Of a DNA stretch of 52,778 nucleotides, positions 24,543 through 32,578 are shown piece by piece. The position numbers and the translations under genes are program-made. Numbering within the stretch: position 1 is the stretch's first letter; every line of letters begins with the position of its first letter. Below the pieces are notes generated by a model. That model worked only from the letters and a program-made list of their open reading frames with translations, was not told where the DNA came from and ran no database searches. Origin of the DNA: Lachnospiraceae bacterium (lineage in GTDB: Bacteria; Bacillota; Clostridia; Lachnospirales; Lachnospiraceae). The DNA lies in assembly GCA_024699645.1 (NCBI GenBank), contig JAILPE010000105.1, positions 1-52,778 on the forward strand. Reading direction: 5' to 3'.

Positions 24543-24669
24543 GGAGAGCCCCGATGAGTGATGAAAGCATTCGGTGAAAAAGGAGAGCACCGATGAAAGA
24601 TGAGAGTACCGGGGGAAAGGGAGAGCACCGATGAAAGATGAGAGTACCGGGGGAAAAGGAGAGAGCGCT
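24543..24669 (-). repeat. 38-39-bp tandem repeats after the response regulator gene
   Basis: GGAGAGC recurs at 24543, 24582, 24620 and (GGAGAGAGC) 24658. On the plus strand each unit contains an AAGGAGAG-like site plus ATG, an accidental look-alike of translation starts. The array begins 3 bases after the regulator's stop. Confidence 0.85.
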
Positions 24670-25389
24670 TTACGTGCGTATGGTGCCGTGGAGGTGTTTT
24701 ACAAAAGAGTCACGGACTTCTGTAACAAGATTACGCGAGATAGGAACGGTTTTACCCGAAAGTGCGGTGAACTCCTTGTTTTCGAGGGATTTCATCAGAT
24801 TAAGGTTTACGACAAAAGATCTGTGAACCTTGAGAAATTCGGGTCGTGAAACGAGCACTTCCTCAAAATCAAAAAGATGTCCGGAAACAGACTTTTCTTT
24901 GCCGTCTGAAGTGTGAAAAGTTATGGTTCTGTTGTTTACCTCGATAAACTCGATCGTATTGTACGCAATACGAAATACAGACTTGGGAGTATCAACCGAC
25001 AATAATTCTTCGGACGAGGCAATGATCCCGTATATGCGGTCTAACGTTTCGTAGAGCCTGTCCTTGACGACGGGCTTAAGTATGTAGTCATAGGCGTTGA
25101 CTCTGTAGCTCTCGACCGCAAATTCGGGGCTTGATGTGAGAAATACGATCGGAATCGCCTGATCGCGCACACGAATATCGCGTGCCGCATCCACACCGGA
25201 TTGACCGGGCATGAGGATATCGAGGATAAGGGCATCATAAGCGTTGACGCTCATGGAATCGATAAGATCAAAGCTTCCGGCAAAGCTCCTGAAGCGGATT
25301 TCATTGCCACCGGGGGTTCTGTAATCACGCAGGAGGTTTTCCAGTCTTTCGAGCTCTTTTTTATTGTCTTCGCAGATGCCTATGAACAT
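24670..25389 (-). CDS. LytTR-family response regulator
   Basis: A 239-residue AgrA/LytR-type regulator. Receiver domain 1-120 has the acidic pair in GICEDNKKELERL, phospho-acceptor Asp57 in LILDILMPGQSG, and conserved Thr-Ser and Lys (FLTSSPEFAVE, DYILKPV). The LytTR DNA-binding domain follows at about 140-239 (NTIEFIEVNNRTITFHT, then RPEFLKVHRSFVVNLN). It is very probably phosphorylated by the GHKL kinase encoded just upstream. AAGGA precedes the ATG. Confidence 0.93.
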   Translation of the reverse strand: MFIGICEDNKKELERLENLLRDYRTPGGNEIRFRSFAGSFDLIDSMSVNAYDALILDILMPGQSGVDAARDIRVRDQAIPIVFLTSSPEFAVESYRVNAYDYILKPVVKDRLYETLDRIYGIIASSEELLSVDTPKSVFRIAYNTIEFIEVNNRTITFHTSDGKEKSVSGHLFDFEEVLVSRPEFLKVHRSFVVNLNLMKSLENKEFTALSGKTVPISRNLVTEVRDSFVKHLHGTIRT

Positions 25390-25435
25390 TTTTAAAAGTT
25401 CCTTTCGTTTTATACCCTACGGAAAGTTTGTGGGT

Positions 25436-25595
25436 TTGCACTTTTGTTTCACGGAGAGTGTGTAGGGTTGCACTTTTGTTTCATGGAAAGTGTGCGGGTT
25501 TGCACTTTTGTTTCACGGAGAGTGTGTAGGGTTGCACTTTTGTTTCATGGAGAGTGTGCAGGGTTGCACTTTTGTTTCACGGAGAGTGTGCAGGG
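25436..25595. repeat. Five perfect-period 32-bp tandem repeats between kinase and regulator genes
   Basis: TTGCACTTTTGTTTCA starts at 25436, 25468, 25500, 25532 and 25564, exactly 32 bases apart, followed by degenerate copies up to the kinase stop codon at 25634. No spacers, so not CRISPR. 32 is not a multiple of 3. The array lies in the transcript between the two genes. Confidence 0.95.
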
Positions 25596-25633
25596 TTCAC
25601 ACTATTTTGTGTGGTGAGTGTGTTGGATTCATA

Positions 25634-26923
25634 CTATCGGGGTGGGTCCATGCTTAATGAAACGAGCAGTTTGAATTTATTGCCGTCCAAACTGAAATCG
25701 GCAAACCCGCCGTGTGCTTTTGCGATGCTTATGATACTTCGGGTACCGTATCCGTGACCTTCTTCGGAGGTGTATGGGATACCGTCGACAATCTTTACTT
25801 CATTGCTAAAGGTGTTGTCGACCGAAAAGATCAACATGCGATTTACAACTTTAAGTTTGACATCGAGTTCCCGTTCTCCTTTCGGAACGGACAACAGTGC
25901 GAACACAGCATTCTCGAGGGCATTAGATACGAGAGAACAAAGCTCGGGAGGTGTGAGAGGAAGTTTTTCCGGAAGCTCGATCCCGAAGTTGTAATCGATT
26001 CCGTTGGCTTCAGCTTTATCCGCAGTATAGGAAAGAAGGAGATTGAGCATCTCATGGTCGCAAAAACGGCGGGGAGTGACTGAGTCGATCATTTTGACGT
26101 TCTCTTGAATATAGTTTTTGATCTCATCAAGTTTCTTTTCGTCGGCGAGACTTTGCAGGTAGACCATGTGGTGACGCATGTCATGCCGGTAGATCCGCGA
26201 CATTTCCTGCATGCGAGCTAAGGATTCGTACTCGACCTCTACAACTTTGAGCCTGTTTTTAATCATGTTCTTCTCATGGATGGTATCTATGCGTCGTCGC
26301 TGTTCATTGCCGAAAACGCATACGAACACAATATGTGCGCAACATGCCACGAGCGGCATAAATTGCACAATATGATAATTGCCGGAGTAGATAAGATCCG
26401 ACCAGATGCTCGTGGTGAACTCAAAAATGTAATAGATCAGGGGAACAATCGCGAGAGCAAGTGCGGTCTTGAGGCGGCCTTGTATCATGTCGCGCATCGG
26501 TTTTGCCGCGAATTTCAACAGAGCATAGGCGAAGAGCGCCACCGATATGATATAGAAAATGAGCTCGGGGAGGGGTTTGAAGAACGGGATATACATTGCA
26601 AATCTCGAAAACATCGACGGGATCAGACAGCACATGTATGCAACGAGAGTCGAGATTATGGCTATATGCGTTTTTATCTTAAAAACAAAAATGAGTATGA
26701 GGACAAACAAAAGATGCGTATGCACGGGATACCAGTTTTTGGTCGTTTCATATCCGAGAAAAAAGAAAAAGAAGGCCTGAAGCGCACCGATCGAAAGTAT
26801 GACAGGAACAATTCTTCTGATGTCTTTTGCGGTGCGCAGGAGACCGGCGAATGCGGATGCAGTGACTACGCCGAAAATGAGAGAGCATAGGTATCTAAAT
26901 ATAGTGAAAACTGTTTCAAACAT
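25634..26923 (-). CDS. GHKL-domain sensor histidine kinase (AgrC-like)
   Basis: A 429-residue membrane kinase. Six or so transmembrane helices occupy residues 1-205. A dimerisation/H-box region contains YRHDMRHH (probable phospho-acceptor His247), the N box is SNALENAVFALL, and the G box is EEGHGYGTRSI, all typical of the AgrC/GHKL class, which often senses peptides. It is the first gene of a minus-strand signalling run with the LytTR regulator and the lone LytTR protein. AAGGA lies close before the ATG. No peptide-pheromone gene was recognised nearby. Confidence 0.92.
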   Translation of the reverse strand: MFETVFTIFRYLCSLIFGVVTASAFAGLLRTAKDIRRIVPVILSIGALQAFFFFFLGYETTKNWYPVHTHLLFVLILIFVFKIKTHIAIISTLVAYMCCLIPSMFSRFAMYIPFFKPLPELIFYIISVALFAYALLKFAAKPMRDMIQGRLKTALALAIVPLIYYIFEFTTSIWSDLIYSGNYHIVQFMPLVACCAHIVFVCVFGNEQRRRIDTIHEKNMIKNRLKVVEVEYESLARMQEMSRIYRHDMRHHMVYLQSLADEKKLDEIKNYIQENVKMIDSVTPRRFCDHEMLNLLLSYTADKAEANGIDYNFGIELPEKLPLTPPELCSLVSNALENAVFALLSVPKGERELDVKLKVVNRMLIFSVDNTFSNEVKIVDGIPYTSEEGHGYGTRSIISIAKAHGGFADFSLDGNKFKLLVSLSMDPPR

Positions 26924-27156
26924 GGTATCCTTATATGTGGGTGTTGCGTGTTTGTGTGCGGTTTAGCGGTTGCGATGCTACGTGGGGTAATATTATCATG
27001 ATCTGCCGGGAACCATATATGTTCGGTGGTTTTCGGACCGGTAGTGCGTGGTTGTAATTATCTTCTGACATGATTTCGTATAATAATATCATATTGATAG
27101 GATAAAAGTAAACCAAGATATTAATTGATTTGTCGGGTTTATAAATTTCGCTGATT

Positions 27157-27360
27157 TGAATTCTGATTTACTTGCCGGATGATGTCAAATTGTTTGCGTA
27201 AGATTCCGCTTTGTAGCCCGGAGTGGTGATTTGCCTGCTTGGAATTCTGATTCTTTTGCCTGAGTTGGTGATTCGCCTGCTTGGAATTCTGATTTTTTTG
27301 CCTGAGGTGGTGATTTGCCTGCTTGGAATTCTGATTTTTTTTGCCGGAAATGTGGATTTG
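27157..27360. repeat. Five 42-bp tandem repeats
   Basis: GGAATTCTGATT at 27241, 27283 and 27325, with degenerate copies at 27157 and 27199, gives an exact 42-base period. Because 42 is a multiple of 3, both strands stay open: a basic 14-residue repeat (KKIRIPSRQITTSG) on minus and a hydrophobic one on plus. Neither has a ribosome site. Confidence 0.85.
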
Positions 27361-27387
27361 TACATTATAAACACAAGTTTAACAAAA

Positions 27388-27548
27388 ATGCGTCCAATAG
27401 AAAATGAATGCTTGCCGTGGACAGGAATTTTTTAAGGTTTTTGCCAAAAACAAGCATCAATTCCGTATTGGACGTAATTTGCTTGTTTTTCTTGATTTGT
27501 TGTAGAAAAATGCGTCCACAGAAGAGATCGATTGGCTATTGGACGCAT
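27388..27548. repeat. Three-copy palindromic element
   Basis: TGCGTCCAATAG-like modules occur at 27389 (plus), 27476 (minus, ACGTCCAATA...GATGCTTG) and 27547 (minus, TGCGTCCAATAGCC). Copies one and two face each other and can fold into a long stem (27389-27414 with 27451-27476). It looks like a small mobile palindromic repeat or structured RNA. Confidence 0.65.
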
Positions 27549-27572
27549 GTCCTTCATTTTTGTAACGAGGGA

Positions 27573-27720
27573 CTGAGAAATTAAGAAAAAAGGCTGAGGA
27601 ATCAAGAAAAAAGACTGAGAAATTAAGAAAAAAGATTGAGGAATCAAGAAAAAAGACTGAGAAATCAAGAAAAAGCAACTGAGAAACCAAGAAAAAACAA
27701 CTGAGAAATCAAAAAAGGCA
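27573..27720. repeat. Seven 21/22-bp tandem repeats upstream of padR
   Basis: CTGAG-AA-TnAAGAAAAAAG units start at 27573, 27594, 27615, 27636, 27657, 27679 and 27701. The plus frame would read heptads TEKLRKK/AEESRKK, coiled-coil-like, but has no start. The array stops exactly where the padR -35 begins. Confidence 0.85.
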
Positions 27721-27776
27721 TTGACATATTCCACAAGTGGAATTATAATGACTTCAAGCTATTCAACAAGTGGAAT
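27721..27776 (+). promoter_or_regulatory. padR promoter with two operators
   Basis: TTGACA (27721-27726), 17 bases, TATAAT (27744-27749). The spacer is a palindrome ATTCCAC-AA-GTGGAAT (27728-27743); a second copy with one mismatch, ATTCAAC-AA-GTGGAAT, lies just downstream (27761-27776). PadR repressors bind such dyads at their own promoter, so autorepression is very likely. Confidence 0.88.
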
Positions 27777-27861
27777 AAAAACAGGCAAGGCGGGAAGCAA
27801 AGCAAGGCGGGAAGCAAAGCAAGTAGTCATACAAGCCAAGTCGTAAAGCAAGGAGGTATAA

Positions 27862-28428
27862 ATGTTAAAACACGGGATTCTGGGATTACTCAATTACGGG
27901 GAAATGAGCGGTTATGAAATAAAAAGTGTATTTGAGGACTCGCTTAAACATTTTTGGCAGGCGCAGACAAGCCAGATATACAGAGAGTTGCAGGTACTGG
28001 AAAAGAACGGGTGGATAAGTGCCACTCACGTTGCACAGGAAGGAAGACCTGATAAGAACATACTCTCGATCACCGATGAAGGTCGTGCCGAACTTATGAA
28101 TTGGCTGGAGGGTGAAACAGAAAGCAGCGTGATGAGAAATCCGATGCTCATGAAGGTGTTCTTCAGAGGAGAGTGCAGCATAGATGAGAATATTGAATTC
28201 TTTAAAAGTCTGCCGGAGAGGGAATGCATGGTAAAAGCAGAGAGTAAGGAACTGGAAAAGACCACAGAAGAATACAGAACGGGAGTTGATGATCCCCTGA
28301 AAGCATTGTACTGGAAATTTACGATAGATTTCGGAGTGATGTATGGGAATATGGTTCGCGAGTGGAGTGAGAATTGTGTGAGGGAGCTGGAGAAGATCAA
28401 AGAACAGCAAAATATAAGGAAAAAGTAA
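27862..28428 (+). CDS. PadR family transcriptional regulator
   Basis: A 188-residue PadR regulator. The winged-helix domain (residues 1-80) reads LKHGILGLLNYGEMSGYEIK, then QIYRELQVLEKNGWI, then RPDKNILSITDEGRAEL. The C-terminal half (Vir_C-like helical domain) mediates dimerisation. It likely represses its own gene and the downstream flavodoxin gene through the palindromes in its promoter, in response to an unknown small molecule such as a phenolic or drug. AAGGAGG precedes the ATG. The 3' end is tandemly duplicated in 64-bp units. Confidence 0.93.
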   Translation: MLKHGILGLLNYGEMSGYEIKSVFEDSLKHFWQAQTSQIYRELQVLEKNGWISATHVAQEGRPDKNILSITDEGRAELMNWLEGETESSVMRNPMLMKVFFRGECSIDENIEFFKSLPERECMVKAESKELEKTTEEYRTGVDDPLKALYWKFTIDFGVMYGNMVREWSENCVRELEKIKEQQNIRKK

Positions 28429-28511
28429 AAAGAGCCAAACACAAAGGAAACTGGAGAAGATCAAAAACAGCAAAGTATAAGGAAAAGTAAAAAAGAGCTA
28501 AACACAAAGGA
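28387..28511 (+). repeat. 64-bp tandem duplication of the padR 3' end
   Basis: CTGGAGAAGATCAA starts at 28387 and 28451. The first copy holds the last 13 codons and the stop (28426-28428). The second copy ends in the AAAGGAG ribosome site of the next gene. Confidence 0.9.
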
Positions 28512-28519
28512 GAAAACAG

Positions 28520-29746
28520 ATGAAGGTGTTACTTATAAACGGAAGTCCCAAGGGGAAGGCAAGCAATTCTCTTAAGCTTGCAAACAGTTTTATCGAGGGA
28601 CTTCGCGCGGAAACAGAGAAAAACGAAGAAGTAGTTGTTGATGAGGTGCATGTAGCATCGTCGAATATCGGAGCATGTAAGGGATGCTTTGCATGCTGGA
28701 AGGTTACGCCGGGTGTTTGCTGCATTAAGGATGACATGAAAGAAGTTATTGAAAAGCAGCGCAACGCTGATGTGATCGTTTGGAGTTTCCCGCTTTACTA
28801 TTACAATGTTCCGGGAATCCTCAAAAATCTTATAGACCGACAGCTTCCGATGAGCCTTCCGTTTATGAGTGATAGGAGTGACGGTTACGGCAGCGGCGCT
28901 CATCAGGCAAGGTACGATATGAGCGGCAAGAGACATGTGCTTGTTTCAACCTGCGGATTCTATTCGGCAGAAGGAAACTATGACAGCGTAAGACAGATGT
29001 TCAACCATTTTGTCGGGAAGGACAACTATATCACGATCTTTTGCGGACAGGGCGAGCTGTTCCGTGTAAAAGAACTCAGTGCAAGGACAGGCGAGTTTCT
29101 TGGATATGTTCGCAAGGCAGGCGAGGAATTCGCGACGGGTGATATAAGTGCTGAGACCAATGAGAAGCTTCATACACTTATTTATTCCAAAGATATATTT
29201 GAAAAGATGGCCGATGCAAGCTGGGGTGTGAGCAGGGACGGCGAGTCAGACAAGAAGATAGAAAATGGTATGAGCGGAACGAAGAACAACGAGAACAATA
29301 TGAGCGGAACGAAGAACAACGAGAACAATATGAGCGGAACAAATAACAATACAAATAACAATACAAATAACATGAACGGAGCAAATAACGATATGAACAA
29401 TACAAACGAAACAAACAACAAGATGAACAACATGGACGAAATCTTTACTCGACAGATGGCTGCAATGTATGATAAAAATACATGGGAAGGAACGGACCGT
29501 GTGCTCGAGATGCACTACAAAGATATTGATAAGACTTATCAGATACTTCTCGGAAAAGACGGAAGTGAGGTGTTCACAGACGGACATCTTACCGCTACTA
29601 CGCGCATTGACACAACATTTGATGTCTGGGTTAAGATCTCCAGAGGAGAATTGAACGGAGCAGAGGCGCTCGGAAAGGGCATGTATTCGATATCCGGTGA
29701 TTTCTCTGTCATGATGAACTGGGGAAAGATATTCGGAGCCCACTAA
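28520..29746 (+). CDS. Flavodoxin-like NAD(P)H-FMN reductase fused to an SCP2-like domain
   Basis: A 408-residue two-domain protein. Residues 1-240 are an FMN-binding NADPH-dependent reductase: phosphate loop INGSPKGKASNS and a Cys-rich loop CKGCFACWKVTPGVCC followed by KDDM, as in iron-sulfur-flavoprotein relatives. Residues about 249-308 are an Asn-rich repeat linker (GMSGTKNNENN units). Residues about 309-408 resemble an SCP2 lipid-binding domain (TTFDVWVKISRGELNGAEAL, then GMYSISGDFSVMMNW). A reductase acting on a hydrophobic ligand held by the SCP2 part is inferred. It is co-transcribed with padR, so its expression is probably ligand-induced. The 3' end is repeated four times. Confidence 0.85.
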   Translation: MKVLLINGSPKGKASNSLKLANSFIEGLRAETEKNEEVVVDEVHVASSNIGACKGCFACWKVTPGVCCIKDDMKEVIEKQRNADVIVWSFPLYYYNVPGILKNLIDRQLPMSLPFMSDRSDGYGSGAHQARYDMSGKRHVLVSTCGFYSAEGNYDSVRQMFNHFVGKDNYITIFCGQGELFRVKELSARTGEFLGYVRKAGEEFATGDISAETNEKLHTLIYSKDIFEKMADASWGVSRDGESDKKIENGMSGTKNNENNMSGTKNNENNMSGTNNNTNNNTNNMNGANNDMNNTNETNNKMNNMDEIFTRQMAAMYDKNTWEGTDRVLEMHYKDIDKTYQILLGKDGSEVFTDGHLTATTRIDTTFDVWVKISRGELNGAEALGKGMYSISGDFSVMMNWGKIFGAH

Positions 29747-29861
29747 GAGAGTCGACAGAGTGGGAAACATCGGAGCCCACTAAGAGAGTCGACAGAGTGG
29801 GAAAGATATTCGGAGCCCACTAAGAGAGTCGACAGAGTGGGAAACATCGGAGCCCACTAAG
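29734..29861 (+). repeat. Four tandem copies of the reductase gene 3' end
   Basis: CGGAGCCCACTAAGAGA starts at 29734, 29771, 29811 and 29848 (periods 37, 40, 37). The first copy holds the stop TAA (29744-29746). Copies alternate between AAACAT and AAAGATATT junctions. Confidence 0.92.
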
Positions 29862-29914
29862 AGAAGGAACAGTGTCTGAGTATCGGTACGAATAAATGAT
29901 CGAGGAAATCTTCA

Positions 29915-31810
29915 ATGAATATTTTAAATGTTGAAAATGTATCAAAATCATATATGTCGAAAGCTGTACTCTCAGACGTGACGGTTGGGATAAGCGACAC
30001 TGACAAGATAGGCGTTGTGGGCACAAACGGAACCGGAAAATCGACCCTTCTTTCAATCGTTGCGGGGATCACGGAACCGGACAGCGGAAAGGTTGTTATG
30101 ACAAACGGCCTGAGGATCTCGTATCTGCCGCAGAACCCCGTGTTCGACGGGAATAAGACGCTGCTCGAGAATATAACTGAGAAAATATACGCGGGCGATG
30201 ATCATTGGGATAAGATGGGCGAGATAAAGGCGACGCTCGCGAAGTTCGGGATCGATGACCCCGAGTGTGATCCCGGGATCCTTTCGGGTGGACAGAAAAA
30301 GAGGGCTGCACTTGTGGCGGCGATCATGACTCCGTCCGACCTGCTCATACTTGACGAGCCGACCAACCACCTCGACTCAGAGATGATCGAATGGCTCGAG
30401 ACGTTCCTCAAAGGCTTTAAGGGAGCCATCCTTATGGTCACGCACGACAGGTACTTCCTTGATGAAGTTACTGACATGATACTTGAGATCGACAGAGCTA
30501 ACGCCTATCGCTACGATTCGAATTACTCGGGTTTCCTTGAACTGAAGGAGCAAAGGCTTGACTACGAACAGGCGGCTGAAAGGAAGGCAGCTTCCCTTTT
30601 CAGAAAAGATCTGGCGTGGATGCTTCGCGGTGCCCGGGCACGATCCACAAAACAAAAAGCGCATATCGAGAGATTTGAAGCGCTTCGTGACCGACAGCGC
30701 CCTGAGGAAGAAAGATTTGTCACGCTGAGCTCTCTTCCGACCAGGATGGGAAACAAGACGATTATTCTTGAAGGTATTTCCAAAGGATACGATGGCAAGA
30801 CTCTTTTTAAGCCGTTCACATATACGTTTACGAAGCTTGACAGAATCGGGATAATCGGACCCAACGGATGCGGAAAATCAACGTTTATCAAATGTATCAT
30901 CGGAGATGTGCGCCCCGATACGGGCACGATAGAGATCGGGCAGACCATAAAGATCGGGTACTTCGGACAGGAAAACGAGGCGCTCAATGAGAATGAGCGC
31001 GTTATCGACTATGTTAAGGATATTGCCGAATATATTCCGACAGACGATGGAATGATGAGCGCTTCTGCGATGTGCGAGAGGTTTTTGTTTACGCCGGATA
31101 TGCAGTACGCACCAATCGCGAAGCTTTCCGGAGGAGAAAAGAGAAGGCTTTATCTGCTCAGAGTGCTGATGGATAATCCGAATGTCATAATTCTTGACGA
31201 GCCGACGAACGACCTTGATATTCAGACGCTCCGGATCCTTGAGGACTACCTTGACGGATTTGCGGGCATAATCATTACGGTAAGTCATGACAGATACTTC
31301 CTTGACCGTGTTGTGACGAGAATATTTGCGTTTGAGCCTGACGGAACGCTTATTCAGAGCGAGGGAGGTTACTCGGACCATATCGTTCACAGAAAGAATG
31401 CCGCGGGAGAGAACGGAAAAGGTGCAGGAGCGGGCAGAAGTACCGCAGGAGAGAGCGGAAAAGGTGTGGGAACGGGCAAGAGCACCGCGGGAGAGAACGG
31501 AAAAGGTGCGGACACCTGCGACGCAAATGGGGATGCAAAAGGAAAGTACCGCTCACCTCGTGAAAAAACAAAACTTTCGTTTAACGAACAAAAAGAATAC
31601 GACAACATAGAAGCGGAAATAGAAAAGCTTGAGGCCAGGAGCACAGAGCTTGAGGGACTTATCGCCGGTGCATCGACGAATTATTCGAAGCTTATGGAAC
31701 TCAGCAGAGAAAAAGAGAAAACTGACGCCGAGATCGAACGTAAGATGGAGCGGTATATAGAGCTGCAGGAGATGGTAGACAGTTTCAACAGGAGAGATTT
31801 GACAAAATGA
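29915..31810 (+). CDS. ABC-F family ATPase (Uup-like)
   Basis: A 631-residue soluble protein with two ABC domains and no membrane segments. First site: GTNGTGKST, LSGGQKKRAAL, LLILDEPTNHLD. Second: GPNGCGKST, LSGGEKRRLYL, VIILDEPTNDLD. The interdomain linker and the C-terminal coiled coil (about 555-630, EYDNIEAEIEKLEARSTELE) match Uup-type ABC-F proteins, which act at the ribosome rather than as transporters. Before the coiled coil lies a species-specific insert of three 14-residue repeats (AGENGKGAGAGRST, about 495-535). Its ATG stop overlaps the next gene (ATGA), so the HAD phosphatase is coupled to it. Antibiotic protection cannot be inferred from sequence alone. Confidence 0.93.
   Translation: MNILNVENVSKSYMSKAVLSDVTVGISDTDKIGVVGTNGTGKSTLLSIVAGITEPDSGKVVMTNGLRISYLPQNPVFDGNKTLLENITEKIYAGDDHWDKMGEIKATLAKFGIDDPECDPGILSGGQKKRAALVAAIMTPSDLLILDEPTNHLDSEMIEWLETFLKGFKGAILMVTHDRYFLDEVTDMILEIDRANAYRYDSNYSGFLELKEQRLDYEQAAERKAASLFRKDLAWMLRGARARSTKQKAHIERFEALRDRQRPEEERFVTLSSLPTRMGNKTIILEGISKGYDGKTLFKPFTYTFTKLDRIGIIGPNGCGKSTFIKCIIGDVRPDTGTIEIGQTIKIGYFGQENEALNENERVIDYVKDIAEYIPTDDGMMSASAMCERFLFTPDMQYAPIAKLSGGEKRRLYLLRVLMDNPNVIILDEPTNDLDIQTLRILEDYLDGFAGIIITVSHDRYFLDRVVTRIFAFEPDGTLIQSEGGYSDHIVHRKNAAGENGKGAGAGRSTAGESGKGVGTGKSTAGENGKGADTCDANGDAKGKYRSPREKTKLSFNEQKEYDNIEAEIEKLEARSTELEGLIAGASTNYSKLMELSREKEKTDAEIERKMERYIELQEMVDSFNRRDLTK
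31401..31520 (+). repeat. 42-bp in-frame tandem repeats in the ABC-F gene
   Basis: CCGCGGGAGAG-like starts at 31401, 31443 and 31485, period 42, encoding three 14-residue Gly-rich units between the second ABC domain and the coiled coil. Confidence 0.85.
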
Positions 31811-32466
31811 GCATCAAATTAATGATCTGGGACTTTGACGGAACGATACTTGATACAAAAAAGGCAATTGTGTTCGCAAAGCAGGAGACGATGAGGCAGC
31901 TTGGGTTACCTGTCGCGGACGAACGTGCATGTGCGGATACTATAGGATTGTCATCAAGGATAGGTTTCGGGCTGATGTACCCGGAGCTTTCGGAGGAGAT
32001 GCTCGACAAATGTGTTGTGAACTACAGGGCAAACTTCGACAAGTCTAAGTTTGAGATACCTCCGACTCTTTTTACAGGGGTTGTCGAGGTTCTCGGAGAG
32101 CTTAAGGAAAAAGGAATGATCCTTACCATCGCAACATCGAGAAACAGAAAGTCCCTTATCGATTTCCTTGAGCGATTCGGACTTAAGGATTACTTTTCAT
32201 ATCTTCTTGCGGCCGAAGATACAGAACGACTCAAACCTAATCCTGATCCCGTTTTGAGAACGATGAATGATCTTGGTATGGGCGTTTCCGAAACGATCGT
32301 TATCGGAGATATGCCGTATGACATACTTATGGGGAAAAATGCGGGAGTTCGTACCGTCGGCGTCACATACGGAAATGCGAGCCGTGAGAAGCTTGAAGAA
32401 GCAGGTGCCGATCTGATAATAGATACGATAGAAGAACTGACAGAAAAGACAGCCCGGTTGGAGTGA
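31807..32466 (+). CDS. HAD-superfamily hydrolase (phosphoglycolate phosphatase-like)
   Basis: A 219-residue HAD subfamily IA phosphatase. Motif I is IWDFDGTILD (Asp9 and Asp11), motif II lies in ATSRNRKS, motif III Lys in RLKPNPDP and motif IV GDMPYDILMGKNAG. A helical cap fills residues 15-85. The substrate is unknown; phosphoglycolate, sugar phosphates or pyrophosphate are typical. The start overlaps the ABC-F stop by four bases. The 3' end is repeated three times. Confidence 0.9.
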   Translation: MSIKLMIWDFDGTILDTKKAIVFAKQETMRQLGLPVADERACADTIGLSSRIGFGLMYPELSEEMLDKCVVNYRANFDKSKFEIPPTLFTGVVEVLGELKEKGMILTIATSRNRKSLIDFLERFGLKDYFSYLLAAEDTERLKPNPDPVLRTMNDLGMGVSETIVIGDMPYDILMGKNAGVRTVGVTYGNASREKLEEAGADLIIDTIEELTEKTARLE

Positions 32467-32540
32467 GAAACAGTAAAAAGAAAAGACAGCACGGGCGGAG
32501 TAAAAAAAGCAAAAAATAGGACAGCTCGGTTGGAGTGAAG
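32448..32540 (+). repeat. Three tandem copies of the HAD gene 3' end
   Basis: GACAGCCCGGTTGGAGTGAG at 32448, then diverged copies at 32485 and 32520. The first holds the stop TGA (32464-32466). Confidence 0.8.
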
Positions 32541-32578
32541 GAGCGGTATCGCAGAGAACATGGCTTAGGAGGCCGGAA

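Larger units (their letters stand above)
26924..27861. other. Long repeat-rich intergenic region between divergent regulators
   Basis: 938 bases without a supported gene. From left: unremarkable AT-rich sequence; five 42-bp repeats; a three-copy palindromic element; seven 21/22-bp repeats; then the padR promoter and operators (all listed separately). Several small ORFs cross the repeats but none has a ribosome site. Confidence 0.7.

Noticed and set aside
24631-24849. Plus-strand ORF with ribosome-site-like sequences
   Set aside because: It arises from the 38-bp repeats and runs antisense into the response regulator gene.
25436-25595. CRISPR-like array
   Set aside because: The 32-bp units abut with no unique spacers and no cas genes are present; it is a tandem repeat.
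27168-27374. 68-residue minus-strand ORF with a 14-residue basic repeat
   Set aside because: No ribosome site; the frame stays open only because the 42-bp repeat is a multiple of 3, and the opposite strand is equally open.
27432-27734. 100-residue minus-strand ORF (FFLISQS repeats)
   Set aside because: It runs over the A-rich 21-bp array and the palindromic element, with no ribosome site.
29915-31810. Antibiotic-resistance ABC-F protein
   Set aside because: The architecture fits the housekeeping Uup-like group; resistance cannot be supported from sequence alone.
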